A DNA stretch of 36,969 nucleotides, from NCBI GenBank assembly GCA_017303575.1, contig JAFLCL010000057.1, positions 1 through 36,969 of the forward strand. The letters are read 5' to 3'. The stretch is from Deltaproteobacteria bacterium. GTDB taxonomy: Bacteria > Myxococcota_A > Polyangia > Polyangiales > Sandaracinaceae. Each line of letters opens with the position of its first letter. Position 1 is the stretch's first letter. Below, in pieces: positions 28,692 through 36,691 of this stretch. The position numbers and the translations under genes are program-made. Below the pieces are notes generated by a model that was given only the letters and a program-made list of their open reading frames with translations, did not search any database and had not been told where the DNA came from.

Positions 28692-29486
28692 TCAGCCGCT
28701 CACGGCGGAGAATCTCGCGAGGCCTCGGTTCCAGACGAGCGCGGCGAGGCACGCGAGGATCGCGACCCAGCACCACTGCGAGGCGAGCTGCGTGAGGACC
28801 TGCTCGCGCGAGAGCGCGCCCGTCCACAGCTCGACGGGGAAGCCGAGCTGGTAGCGCCACGGGAGCCAGTACGGGACGGCGCGCACGGACGGCGGAAACA
28901 GCGCGAGCGGCACCAGGTATCCGCTCATGACGAAGTAGCCGGCGAGCCACGCGTCGACGAGCTTGAGGCTCGAGGTGGTGAAGAGGGCGATCGCGCCGAT
29001 GGCCACGTTGGCGAAGAACGCGATCGACCACGCGCCCACGATCGCGACCAGGCCCAGGAGCGCCGTCGGCAGCTCGCCCACGAGGTGATGGCCCGCGGTG
29101 ATCACGAGGACGAGGATCGAGACGGGGAGGGCGATCACCAGGCGCAGCGGGATCGCGGAGAGGCTCTCGATCGCGTAGGCCCAGAAGGGATGCACCGGCC
29201 GCATCAGCCGCATCGCGAGCGTGCCGTGCACGATCTCGAAGTGCATCGTGTAGCTCGCCCACACGGCGGTGAGCTGTCGGATGACGAACGCGACGAGGAA
29301 GTACGCGATGAAGCGCTCCGCGTCGTATCCGCCGACGGGTCCGGTCTCGCTCACCGCGAGCCAGAGCGGCAGCATCACGAGCGGCATCGTCGTCGTGAGC
29401 ATCCAGACGAAGAGCTCCGCGCGGTACGCCATCGCCTCGTGGAAGCCGATGCGGAACATCGTCGGAAGAACACGCAGCGTCCTCAC
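28692..29486 (-). CDS. ABC-2 type exporter permease
   Basis: A 264-aa protein with six predicted membrane helices, beginning V-R-T-L-R-V-L-P-T-M-F-R-I-G-F-H-E-A-M-A-Y-R, the entry typical of the ABC-2 (DUF990/YhcI-like) permeases. The GTG at 29486 overlaps the ATPase stop (GTGA) and has GGAGAG upstream; an ATG at 29459 is the alternative. Members of this family usually come as an ATPase with two related permeases; only one is present here and the next gene downstream is on the other strand. It may work as a homodimer or pair with a permease encoded elsewhere. Substrate unknown. Confidence 0.85.
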   Translation of the reverse strand: MRTLRVLPTMFRIGFHEAMAYRAELFVWMLTTTMPLVMLPLWLAVSETGPVGGYDAERFIAYFLVAFVIRQLTAVWASYTMHFEIVHGTLAMRLMRPVHPFWAYAIESLSAIPLRLVIALPVSILVLVITAGHHLVGELPTALLGLVAIVGAWSIAFFANVAIGAIALFTTSSLKLVDAWLAGYFVMSGYLVPLALFPPSVRAVPYWLPWRYQLGFPVELWTGALSREQVLTQLASQWCWVAILACLAALVWNRGLARFSAVSG

Positions 29487-30538
29487 GGCGCGGGCTCTCC
29501 GGTGCCCGCAGGCGCGCTCGAGCGGGCGGCGCGCGTGCGCGCGAAGAGCTCGGCGAGCACCTCTTCGAGCGGCGCGGAGACCACCTCGAAGTCGCGGATC
29601 GGCAAGGACGCGAGCATCGCCTGCGCGCGCGACGCGAGCTCGTCTTGGGGGACCGACACCACGGCCCGCGTGGGCTCGTGGGTGACGATCGTGCCGAAGC
29701 GCTCGAGGTCTACGCGCTCCACGTTCGTCGCGAAGCGCGCGGTGATGCGCTTGTCGGGGCGCACCTTCTGGACGAGCTCCTCGACCGAGCCGTCGTAGCT
29801 GAGCGCGCCCTTGTCGATGACGAGGATGCGCGGACAGAGCGCGAGCACGTCGTCCATGTAGTGGCTCGTGAGCACGAGCGTCGCGGCGTGTCGCTCGTTG
29901 TACGTGCGCACGAACTCGCGGACGGTGGCCTGCATCGTGACGTCGAGGCCGATCGTCGGCTCGTCGAGGAAGAGCACCCGCGGGGCGTGGATCAGCGAGG
30001 CCACGAGCTCGCACTTCATGCGCTCACCGAGCGAGAGCTCGCGCGTGGGCTTCTTCACGAGGTCGCCGAGATCGAGCAGCGTCGTGAGCTCGGAGACGCG
30101 CGCCTCGAAGTCCTTCTGCGGCACCTGGTAGATCGCGCGGTTGAGCTCGAACGTGTCGACGGGCGGCAGGTCCCAGAGGAGCTGCTGCTTCTGTCCGAGC
30201 ACGAGCGTGACCGACTCGAGGAAGCGGACCTCTCGCTCGCGCGGCGTGAAGCCCGACACGGTGCACGTGCCCGACGTGGGATGGAGCAGACCCGCGAGCA
30301 TCTTGAGCGTCGTCGTCTTGCCCGCGCCGTTCGGACCGAGGAAGCCGACGCGCTCGCCCGCTGCGATCTCGAAGCTGATGTCGTCGACGGCGACGACCGT
30401 CTCGTAGCGGCGACGGAACAGTGCGCGGAACGCCGCCGCGAAGCCCGGCTCGCGCTTGGCCACGCGGTACTCCTTGCGGAGCTTCTCGACGACGATGTCG
30501 GGCGCGGCGCGATCGCGAGGTGGCACGGAAGACGACAA
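29483..30538 (-). CDS. ABC-2 exporter ATPase (DUF990-linked type)
   Basis: A 351-aa ATPase with Walker A G-P-N-G-A-G-K-T-T, the uncommon signature L-S-L-G-E-R-M-K (LSLGER instead of LSGGQ, characteristic of ATPases that partner DUF990-type permeases), Walker B V-L-F-L-D-E-P-T-I-G-L-D and switch L-T-S-H-Y. A charged insert (V-A-K-R-E-P-G-F-A-A-A-F-R-A-L-F) after the first strand is also usual for this subgroup. The start is a TTG: no ATG or GTG lies before the fold, and TAGGCT (30553-30548) is 9 nt upstream, suggesting a leaderless message. It is coupled to the permease by a 4-nt overlap. It probably exports a drug or lipid-like molecule. Confidence 0.87.
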   Translation of the reverse strand: MSSSVPPRDRAAPDIVVEKLRKEYRVAKREPGFAAAFRALFRRRYETVVAVDDISFEIAAGERVGFLGPNGAGKTTTLKMLAGLLHPTSGTCTVSGFTPREREVRFLESVTLVLGQKQQLLWDLPPVDTFELNRAIYQVPQKDFEARVSELTTLLDLGDLVKKPTRELSLGERMKCELVASLIHAPRVLFLDEPTIGLDVTMQATVREFVRTYNERHAATLVLTSHYMDDVLALCPRILVIDKGALSYDGSVEELVQKVRPDKRITARFATNVERVDLERFGTIVTHEPTRAVVSVPQDELASRAQAMLASLPIRDFEVVSAPLEEVLAELFARTRAARSSAPAGTGEPAP

Positions 30539-30547
30539 GGCGCGCGC

Positions 30548-30553
30548 AGCCTA
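30548..30553 (-). promoter_or_regulatory. -10 element of the ABC-2 exporter operon
   Basis: TAGGCT on the minus strand, 9 nt before the TTG start at 30538, with no Shine-Dalgarno sequence between. The serine protease gene begins its 3' end only 14 bp beyond. Confidence 0.4.
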
Positions 30554-30566
30554 CGCGACGCGAGCG

Positions 30567-31610
30567 TCAGAGGCAGTACGAGCCGCCGACGGACGGCACG
30601 TTGCCGCACGACTGACCGCAGCGTCCGCACTCGCGACGTCGTACCGCGCCGCCTTCGCACCACACCGCCGTCGTGCCCTCGCAGCGGCCTGCGAGCGTCT
30701 CGCCGCTGCACGGATCGACGGGCGGGCTGAGCGTGCCCGCGTTCTCGACGATCCAGCTGCGACCGAGATCCGCCCGCGCGTAGTTGTCCACGCCGACGCA
30801 CGATGGGTCACCGTTCGACAGCGCGCCGAGCACGTACACCTGGCCGCCCTCGCGCATCATCAAGGGACCACCCGAGTCGCCGAAGCACACGCCGCGTCGA
30901 CCCATGCCGTCGATCGAGACGTACTCGCTCGAGACCTCGACGATCGGCTCTGCGGTGAAGCGTCGATCGCCCGAGCCGCCGTCGTCGCGCTGCCCGTAGC
31001 CAGCGGCCTCGGCGGTGCGACCGATGAGGCCCGTGAGCGCGCTGGGGTAGACGTCGATCGGTGTGAGACCCGGCACCGCTGTCGTCGCGTCCTCGGTGAG
31101 CTCGAGGAGCATGAGATCGAGCGAGCGGTGGGTGATCGCGCGGCGCACGCCGATCTCCTGGTCGACACGATCGGGGTTGCTGCCGACGCTGATCGAGCCG
31201 CTGCCGCCCGCGCAGTGGGCCGCGGTGAGCACCCAGCGCGGACGGATCACCAGGCCCGAGCACAGACCACCGCCGAGCTCGACGCGCGCGATCGCGAGGA
31301 CCTGCCCCGGCGTGAGGTCGAGCGTCGTGTCCTCGCGCGTGCCGTAGTAGACGGCGCTCGACCGATCGTCGCCGGGGTCGCACGTCGCGGCATCCGGGCT
31401 CGGCGGGAGCCACGCGTCGGTACCGGGAGGCGCGTAGGCATCGGGCGGAGGTGCGCCGATCGCGTCGGGTCGTGCGCCACCGTCCATGAGGTGGATGGGC
31501 TCGTGCGTGACCGAGCTGATCTGGCCGGTGCATGCGCTCAGCGCGGCGATCACGACGATCGCGGCCGTGGCGCTGAAGGCACGTTCACACGTCGCGAGAG
31601 GGTGTCGCAC
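30567..31610 (-). CDS. Trypsin-like serine protease lipoprotein
   Basis: A 347-aa exported protein. Lipobox L-S-A-C (Cys27), an Ala/Pro/Asp-rich linker (40-75), then a chymotrypsin-fold domain with the full triad: T-A-A-H122-C, D155 in S-L-D-L-M-L-L-E-L and S236 in C-F-G-D-S-G-G-P-L. Asp six residues before the catalytic Ser is replaced in the local sequence R-R-G-V-C-F-G-D-S, so trypsin-like Arg/Lys specificity is not assured. A Cys-rich C-terminal module (about 300-347) is typical of myxobacterial secreted proteases. The GTG start was chosen because it opens directly into the signal peptide. No inhibitor or substrate gene is adjacent. Confidence 0.88.
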   Translation of the reverse strand: MRHPLATCERAFSATAAIVVIAALSACTGQISSVTHEPIHLMDGGARPDAIGAPPPDAYAPPGTDAWLPPSPDAATCDPGDDRSSAVYYGTREDTTLDLTPGQVLAIARVELGGGLCSGLVIRPRWVLTAAHCAGGSGSISVGSNPDRVDQEIGVRRAITHRSLDLMLLELTEDATTAVPGLTPIDVYPSALTGLIGRTAEAAGYGQRDDGGSGDRRFTAEPIVEVSSEYVSIDGMGRRGVCFGDSGGPLMMREGGQVYVLGALSNGDPSCVGVDNYARADLGRSWIVENAGTLSPPVDPCSGETLAGRCEGTTAVWCEGGAVRRRECGRCGQSCGNVPSVGGSYCL

Positions 31611-31664
31611 GTGCCTGTAGTGGAGCGGGGTGATGGAAAACAGTCAATCGATCTGCGTCTCCCC

Positions 31665-31670
31665 TACGAT
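31665..31670 (+). promoter_or_regulatory. -10 element of the phospholipase D-like gene
   Basis: TACGAT, 6 nt before the GTG at 31677; no Shine-Dalgarno sequence. Confidence 0.4.
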
Positions 31671-31676
31671 CCGCGC

Positions 31677-32384
31677 GTGAGGAAGACGAAGCCGGCGAAG
31701 AAGACACGAGCCCCGGCCACGAAGCCGAAGACCGAGTCGGCCCCGAGCTCGAAGAGGCGGCGCACCACGGCGTCTTCGCGACGGCATCTTCCGCTCGCAG
31801 ACTCACGGCTCGACTTCGTGCGCGACGAGCGCGCGATCCGCATGCGCTTCGTGAGCGGGCGCGGCCACTACGAGAGCGTCGTGCAGGCCGTACGCGAGGC
31901 AAAGGTCAGCGTGTGGATCGCGACCGCGAACCTGAAGGAGATGCTGGTCGAGGACGATCTCCAGATGCCGGGCCGTCGCAAGAGCTACCGCTCGGTGCTC
32001 GCCACCCTCGATCGTCTCGCGGCGCGCGGCGTGGAGCTGCGCATGCTCCACGCGGCCATGCCGAGCGGACCGTTCCGCGCGAGCTTCGACGATCACCCGC
32101 GGCTCGTCACCGGCGGTCTCGAGATGCGCCTCTGTCCGCGCGTGCACCTCAAGTGCGTGATCGTCGATGGCCGCACGCTCTACCTCGGCAGCGCGAACTG
32201 GACGGGCGCAGGGCTCGGCGCGAAGGGTGATCGCAACCGCAACTTCGAGCTCGGCTTCGTCACCGAGGACGAGGTGCTGCTCGACGAGGTGCAGGGCCTC
32301 TACGAGCACTTGTGGCGCGGAGCCGAGTGCGCGGGCTGCGGTCGACGCGAGCTCTGCGAGGCACCGCTCGACGGCAAGGCGTGA
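31677..32384 (+). CDS. Phospholipase D-like protein with one HKD motif
   Basis: A 235-aa protein. The first 40 residues are Lys/Arg/Ala/Pro-rich, like a nucleic-acid-binding tail and unlike a signal peptide. One PLD domain follows, with the HKD motif H157-L-K159-C-V-I-V-D164-G-R-T-L-Y-L-G-S-A-N. A single motif means an active site must be formed by dimerisation, as in Nuc-type endonucleases or the mitochondrial PLD6 type. A C-terminal Cys cluster (C-A-G-C-G-R-R-E-L-C) could bind zinc. Nuclease activity is the favoured inference over lipase because of the basic tail and the absence of export signals. Confidence 0.85.
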   Translation: MRKTKPAKKTRAPATKPKTESAPSSKRRRTTASSRRHLPLADSRLDFVRDERAIRMRFVSGRGHYESVVQAVREAKVSVWIATANLKEMLVEDDLQMPGRRKSYRSVLATLDRLAARGVELRMLHAAMPSGPFRASFDDHPRLVTGGLEMRLCPRVHLKCVIVDGRTLYLGSANWTGAGLGAKGDRNRNFELGFVTEDEVLLDEVQGLYEHLWRGAECAGCGRRELCEAPLDGKA

Positions 32385-32410
32385 TCGAGCGCGCGCATCA
32401 CCACAGCGCT

Positions 32411-32812
32411 CTAGTGCCAAGCGCCGAGCAGGGCGCCCATCGCGGTGTAGGCGACGGCGTGATAGCCGGCGTCGATCGCGATGAGCGTCGGAGGCCGTCG
32501 CTCGAAGAGGAACGTCGTCGTCAGCGCGGTGGCGATCCATCCCACGCCGGTCGCGGCGCCTGCGGCGAGCCCGAAGCCCAGCGTCGCGTCGGGACCGAGG
32601 AACATCGCGAGGTTCGTGGCACCGACGAGCGCGCAGATCGCGGCGCCGCCGAACACACGGCCCAGGCCCTTGCCGAGCTCGGCGTCGTCGAGGCCGACGA
32701 GCCTCTGCCACGCGCGACCGAACAGCAGCGGCGAGTACCAGAGGCCGCCGAGGAGGAACGTGAGGAGCGCCGCGCAGAGGATCGCGGGCCAGTGGAGCTG
32801 AGAGGGATCCAT
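32411..32812 (-). CDS. DUF1761 membrane protein
   Basis: A 133-aa protein with four membrane helices and the family opening W-P-A-I-L-C-A-A-L...L-G-G-L-W-Y-S-P-L-L-F-G-R-A-W. The ATG at 32812 was chosen because the family motif starts seven residues later; the longer upstream frame is Arg/Cys-rich and has no membrane character. Function of the family is unknown. It is divergent from the LytS-type kinase, 122 bp away, and its 3' end faces the phospholipase D-like gene. Confidence 0.82.
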   Translation of the reverse strand: MDPSQLHWPAILCAALLTFLLGGLWYSPLLFGRAWQRLVGLDDAELGKGLGRVFGGAAICALVGATNLAMFLGPDATLGFGLAAGAATGVGWIATALTTTFLFERRPPTLIAIDAGYHAVAYTAMGALLGAWH

Positions 32813-32922
32813 GGCCGCGAAGGTCGTCTCGCACGCGCCCCGCACTGCAGAGGTTCGGACGAGCCCCGCGATCCGAAGGACGAGACCGCACGCGCAGCGG
32901 ACGAAGTCGCGCCCGTTCCTGG

Positions 32923-32928
32923 TAGATC
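32923..32928 (+). promoter_or_regulatory. -10-like element of the LytS/LytTR operon
   Basis: TAGATC, 6 nt before the ATG at 32935, without a Shine-Dalgarno sequence. The last base is C, so the match is weaker than in the other leaderless candidates. Confidence 0.35.
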
Positions 32929-32934
32929 CGACGC

Positions 32935-33978
32935 ATGGATCGAGCCCTCGAAGGCGACGCACCGATCGACGACTTCTGGCCGCGCGCGCTCGGCATCCCG
33001 TGCTTCGGTGTCGCGATCCCGATCGTGTTCGATCTCTACGGCTCGCTCGGCCCTTCGAGCCCGATCGCGTGGCTGGGACAAGTGCTGTTCCTCGCGCTCG
33101 CGTTCGCGCTCTGGCAAGGCAACCGACACCTCCTGTTCGTGACCGCGGATCGTTTCGACTGGCTCGAGAGGCCGTGGCTGCGCGTGGCCCGGCTCGCGCT
33201 CGGCATCGTGCTCTTCACAGCGCCGCTCACCGTCGCAGCGCTCGGCGCGTGGTCGCACCTCCGAGGTGGGCCGGCGCTCGAGACGAGCGCGTTCGTCGGC
33301 GTGGTGCTCACGAACGTGATCTGCGTCGTCTTCGTCGCGCACGTGTACGAGACCGTGCTGCTCGTGAAGCAACGCGAGGCCGATCGTGCGCGCGTCGCCG
33401 CGGCCGAGCGGGCGCGCGTGGAGAGCGAGCTGCTCGCCCTGCGGCGCCAGATCGATCCGCACTTCCTCTTCAACTGCCTCAACACGCTGGGCGCGCTCCT
33501 GGCCGAAGATCCCTCGCGCGCGCAGCGCTTCAACGCGAGCCTCGCGGCCATGCTCCGCTACCTGCTCGACACCAGCGAGCGTGAGCTCGTCAGCGCGGCG
33601 GACGAGCTCTCCTTCGTGCGTCGTTATGCCGAGCTCTGCGCGCTCCGTTTCGACGACGGCTTCCGCCTCGAGGTCGAGACGCACGAGGGATGGGAACGGC
33701 GCGCGCTTCCGCCGACGAGCGTGCAGCTCTTGGTGGAGAACGCGCTCGCGCACAACGTGGTGAGCACCAAGAGCCCGCTCGTGGTGACGGTGCGACTCGA
33801 CGGCGAGGGCGTGCTCGTCTCGCACGCGCGCAAGCCTCGTGAGGGATCGCGCGGCACGGGCGTGGGGCTCGCCAACCTCGAGGAGCGTGTGCGTCTGGCG
33901 TATGGCGGTCGCCTCGAGGTCACACCCTCCGCGGAGCGCTTCGACGTGCGATTCACCTCCACGCCGAGGCTCGCATGA
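32935..33978 (+). CDS. LytS/YehU-type sensor histidine kinase
   Basis: A 347-aa membrane kinase. Four membrane helices (about 20-140) with short loops make the sensor part, followed by a coiled-coil linker rich in Arg/Ala/Glu (145-170). The His_kinase domain has the phospho-acceptor R-Q-I-D-P-H176-F-L-F-N-C-L-N, and the ATP-binding part has L-V-E-N-A-L-A-H-N and G-T-G-V-G-L-A-N-L-E-E-R. These are standard for kinases that pair with LytTR regulators; the response regulator follows after 10 bp. The signal is unknown; such systems sense peptides or membrane and metabolite changes. Confidence 0.93.
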   Translation: MDRALEGDAPIDDFWPRALGIPCFGVAIPIVFDLYGSLGPSSPIAWLGQVLFLALAFALWQGNRHLLFVTADRFDWLERPWLRVARLALGIVLFTAPLTVAALGAWSHLRGGPALETSAFVGVVLTNVICVVFVAHVYETVLLVKQREADRARVAAAERARVESELLALRRQIDPHFLFNCLNTLGALLAEDPSRAQRFNASLAAMLRYLLDTSERELVSAADELSFVRRYAELCALRFDDGFRLEVETHEGWERRALPPTSVQLLVENALAHNVVSTKSPLVVTVRLDGEGVLVSHARKPREGSRGTGVGLANLEERVRLAYGGRLEVTPSAERFDVRFTSTPRLA

Positions 33979-33988
33979 CGAGGCTCTC

Positions 33989-34747
33989 GTGACGGCGCTG
34001 CGCGTGGTGGTGCTGGAGGACGAGGCGCCTGCCCGGCGTCTCCTCGTGCGCCTCCTGAGCGAGCTCGCGCCCGAGGCCCGCGTGATCGCCGAGCTCGAGT
34101 CGCTGGCCGACGCGCGTGAGGTCTTCGCGAACGAGCGGGCGCCGATCGATCTCGTGATCTCGGACATTCGTCTCGCCGATGGAAGCGCGCTCGCGTTGTT
34201 CGAGGAAGGCGTGATCGAAGCGCCGGTGATCTTCGTGACGGCGTACGACGCGTGGATCGAGGAGGCCTTCCGACACCTCAGCGTCGACTACCTCCTCAAG
34301 CCGATCGATCGCGAGGCCTTCGCGCGCGCGCTCGCGAAGCTCGATCGCATGAAGCGTCTGTTCGGCCGCGACGAGGCGCGCGAGGCCGCCGCGCTGGTGT
34401 CGCGCCGTCCGCGGGAGCGCATCCTCGTGCGCCACAAGGCCGAGCAGCGTGCGCTCGCCGTGCGCGAGATCGCGTACCTCAAGGCCGACGACAAGCTCAC
34501 GCTGGCCATCGATCGCGAGGGCCGCGAGCACCTCGTGGATCGCACGCTCGGGCAGCTCGAGAAGGACCTCGAGGGCGCGGAGTTCTTTCGCCTGAACCGA
34601 GGCTTTCTCGCGCACGCGAGCGCGATCGTCTCGTTCCGGTCGGGCGGGCGGGGTCGCATCGAGGTCACGCTCGCTCCTCCGACCACGGAGGACGTGCTCG
34701 TCAGCCAGGAGAACGCCGCCGCGTTCCGCGCGTTCCTCGATCGGTGA
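33989..34747 (+). CDS. LytTR-family response regulator
   Basis: A 252-aa regulator. The receiver domain (about 4-120) has acidic E10-D11-E12, phospho-acceptor Asp59 in L-V-I-S-D59-I-R-L, Thr in V-T-A-Y and Lys in L-L-K-P. The LytTR DNA-binding domain (about 145-250) shows I-L-V-R-H-K...I-A-Y-L-K-A-D-D-K and F-F-R-L-N-R-G-F-L-A-H. The GTG start has ACGAGG 5-6 nt upstream and lies 10 bp after the kinase stop, so the two are cotranslated. The targets are unknown; LytTR proteins bind imperfect direct repeats, none of which was identified with confidence here. Confidence 0.93.
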   Translation: MTALRVVVLEDEAPARRLLVRLLSELAPEARVIAELESLADAREVFANERAPIDLVISDIRLADGSALALFEEGVIEAPVIFVTAYDAWIEEAFRHLSVDYLLKPIDREAFARALAKLDRMKRLFGRDEAREAAALVSRRPRERILVRHKAEQRALAVREIAYLKADDKLTLAIDREGREHLVDRTLGQLEKDLEGAEFFRLNRGFLAHASAIVSFRSGGRGRIEVTLAPPTTEDVLVSQENAAAFRAFLDR

Positions 34748-34761
34748 GCGCGAGCGCGAGC

Positions 34762-35139
34762 TCAGCCGCAGTCGGGTGCGCTCGGCTCAACGACGCGATC
34801 GCGCTGCGACTCGGTGTGTGCGAGCCAATGATCACGGACCGCGTCGGGCACCGCGTGGCGCGCGAGGACCTCGCGCAAGAGCACCACCCGACGATCGAAC
34901 TGACCGCCGAAGATGCGGCGCGGGAAGTGTGCCGCCTCGAGCGGACGGCCCTCGTACACGACGTCGTGCCCGAGCAAGCGCGCGGCGTGCTGGTGCTCGA
35001 GCTCGGCGAGGCGCTCGAGATCGACCTTGGCGAAGAAGAACCCGATCATCAGGTCTTTCGACATGCGCGTGACGAGCTCGCGCGTGATCGCGCGGATGCG
35101 ATCGAGCGGCAGGAGCGTCGAGCTCGAGGGAGCGTCCAC
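34762..35139 (-). CDS. Truncated haemoglobin-like protein
   Basis: A 125-aa protein of normal length for truncated globins. It has G-F-F-F-A-K-V-D-L-E-R-L-A-E-L-E-H-Q-H near the start and A-A-H-F-P-R-R-I with the likely proximal histidine. F-D-R-R-V-V-L-L-R-E-V-L-A-R-H precedes the final helix. These match the CD-corner, F-helix and G-helix features of the truncated globin fold, which handles O2, NO or peroxide. Start GTG 35139; the N-terminus could be longer. It converges with the LytTR gene (14 bp between stops) and diverges from a lipoprotein across a palindrome-bearing region. Confidence 0.72.
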   Translation of the reverse strand: MDAPSSSTLLPLDRIRAITRELVTRMSKDLMIGFFFAKVDLERLAELEHQHAARLLGHDVVYEGRPLEAAHFPRRIFGGQFDRRVVLLREVLARHAVPDAVRDHWLAHTESQRDRVVEPSAPDCG

Positions 35140-35198
35140 ACACGCGAGCTTGGGTGGCGCGGGGCTCGGTGTCGACGGTCCGCACGGCCTGTGGATTC

Positions 35199-35217
35199 AT
35201 GCACGCTGACCGTGCAT
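35199..35217. promoter_or_regulatory. Inverted repeat between globin and lipoprotein genes
   Basis: ATGCACG-CTGAC-CGTGCAT, 7-bp perfect arms, with another GTGCAC nearby (35222-35227). It lies in the 123-bp divergent region, and a regulator bound there could control both genes. No known NO- or O2-sensor motif was recognised. Confidence 0.45.
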
Positions 35218-35262
35218 CGTCGTGCACTTCCGCACGGGCGGGCCACGGGCACACTGAAGGCC

Positions 35263-35865
35263 ATGCGCGACGCGATGCTCTCTCACGGTCTTCCAGCCGC
35301 GGTCCTCCGCTCGTTCGGTGCGTGCGTGCTCGGCGTCGGTGCTCTCCTCGGAGGGTGCACGGGACCAGCCTCGCACCTCGGCGACGATGCCGGTCCGGTC
35401 GCCGACGCGGCGTCCAGCGAGCGCTGCGATCCGTTTGCAGGCACGTGTCGGGCGACGCTGCGCTGCGCCGATCTGGTCGCGTGCGAGGGGCTGCGGTTGA
35501 GCGATGGCGAGGTGCGGGCCGACGAGCCCGAGTGGGACTTCGACGTGCACGCGTACCTCGGTCGCTACCTCACGCTGTCGGGCGCGCGTCCGGTGTGCCG
35601 CTTCGGCGAGATCGGCACGGGCACCAGCACGAGCAGCTTCTCGTCGCTCGCCGACATCCCCTCCGACACGTCGATGTGCTCGTGGGAGTCGGGCTCGCAC
35701 CTGCTCTGCGGCGTGAACACCTCGAGCTACGAGGCCGTCTGCGTGGGCGACGGCCTCCTCGTGCGCGACGCGAGCGAGCGGCTCTACCGGCTTCGCGTGA
35801 TCGAGGACGGCCGCGACGAGAGCGGCTGGTTCCTCGACCTCGAGTGGAGCGCGGTCGCGCCGTGA
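35263..35865 (+). CDS. Secreted lipoprotein of unknown function
   Basis: A 200-aa lipoprotein: hydrophobic leader ending L-L-G-G-C, then an Asp/Ala/Gly linker (D-D-A-G-P-V-A-D-A-A-S-S). A small globular domain follows with eight or so cysteines (C-D-P-F-A-G-T-C, C-A-D-L-V-A-C, C-R-F, C-S-W, C-G-V, C-V-G), consistent with several disulfides. AAGG precedes the ATG at 35263; a second in-frame ATG at 35275 also gives a good leader. No family was recognised. Its stop is 11 bp from that of the convergent aldolase-like gene. Confidence 0.78.
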   Translation: MRDAMLSHGLPAAVLRSFGACVLGVGALLGGCTGPASHLGDDAGPVADAASSERCDPFAGTCRATLRCADLVACEGLRLSDGEVRADEPEWDFDVHAYLGRYLTLSGARPVCRFGEIGTGTSTSSFSSLADIPSDTSMCSWESGSHLLCGVNTSSYEAVCVGDGLLVRDASERLYRLRVIEDGRDESGWFLDLEWSAVAP

Positions 35866-35875
35866 CGCCCGCGCG

Positions 35876-36646
35876 TCACTCCTTGTAGCCAGGTGCGTTG
35901 CGCTCGAGACGACGAAGCAGCGACGGCCACACGAGGAACTGGCTCGCGGCGGACACGCCGTGCGCGCCAATCATCACGTTCTTCTCGAGCACGTCGGGCG
36001 CCGTGGGGTGGAGGTGCCGATCGGGGCCGAGCTGGCTCAGCGTGCGGACCTGCATCGTGCAGGCGCGCTCGAGGAAGTACATGCGCGTGAACGCGGCCGC
36101 GACGCTGTCGCCCACGGTCAGCGTGCCGTGGTTGCGGAGCAGCATGACGTTCTTCTGGCCGAGGTCCTTCTGGAGGCGCGGCTTCTCGGCGTGGTCGAAC
36201 GCGACGCCCTCGTAGTCGTGGTAGGCGAGCTCGCCGATCACGAGCTGCGCGGTCTGGTTCAGCGGGAGCAGACCTTCCTTGAGCGTCGCGACAGCGGTGC
36301 CGTCCGGCGTGTGCAGGTGGAGCACGGCCTTGGCGTCCTCTCGCGCCTCGTGGATCGCGGAGTGGATCGTGAAGCCCGCAGGGTTCACGGGATAACCGAC
36401 GTCGAGGACGATGTTCGCGTCCTTGTCGATCTTCACCAGGCTCGAGGCGGTGATCTCCTCGAACAGCATCCCGTAGGGGTTGATGAGGAAGTGGTGCTCG
36501 GGGCCCGGAACGCGCGCCGAGATGTGCGTGAAGACGAGATCGGTCCAGCCGAAGTCGGCCACGAGACGGTAGGCCGCGGCGAGATCGACACGGACCTGCC
36601 ACTCCTCGGCGGAGACGCGCTCACGAATGCTTCCCTGGGTGCTCAT
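35876..36646 (-). CDS. Class II aldolase/adducin-family protein
   Basis: A 256-aa cytoplasmic protein of the class II aldolase/adducin fold (RhaD/FucA/AraD-like). Zinc ligands are H110-L-H112 in the L-H-L-H-T-P-D-G motif and His173 in R-N-H-G-T-L-T-V-G. The N-terminal helix R-V-D-L-A-A-A-Y-R-L-V-A-D-F-G-W-T-D and T-H-I-S-A-R-V-P fit the substrate-phosphate region. The glutamate used for deprotonation in fuculose aldolase is not evident, so it may be a decarboxylase-like or uncharacterised branch. TACCAT (36660-36655) lies 8 nt before the ATG. Confidence 0.87.
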   Translation of the reverse strand: MSTQGSIRERVSAEEWQVRVDLAAAYRLVADFGWTDLVFTHISARVPGPEHHFLINPYGMLFEEITASSLVKIDKDANIVLDVGYPVNPAGFTIHSAIHEAREDAKAVLHLHTPDGTAVATLKEGLLPLNQTAQLVIGELAYHDYEGVAFDHAEKPRLQKDLGQKNVMLLRNHGTLTVGDSVAAAFTRMYFLERACTMQVRTLSQLGPDRHLHPTAPDVLEKNVMIGAHGVSAASQFLVWPSLLRRLERNAPGYKE

Positions 36647-36654
36647 GGGCCGCG

Positions 36655-36660
36655 ATGGTA
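36655..36660 (-). promoter_or_regulatory. -10 element of the aldolase-like gene
   Basis: TACCAT on the minus strand, 8 nt before the ATG at 36646, without a Shine-Dalgarno sequence; a leaderless start is likely. Confidence 0.4.
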
Positions 36661-36691
36661 GCGCGTCATCGTCGCGCTGCGATCCGTTCGA

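Noticed and set aside
31589..31606. Possible fifth CRP box near the serine protease start
   Set aside because: Only the left half TGTGA (minus strand) is present; the partner half is CTTCA and the site lies inside the coding sequence.
35154..35888. Arg-rich plus-strand frame across the globin/lipoprotein region
   Set aside because: Out of frame with the lipoprotein that has the lipobox and Cys pattern; shadow frame.
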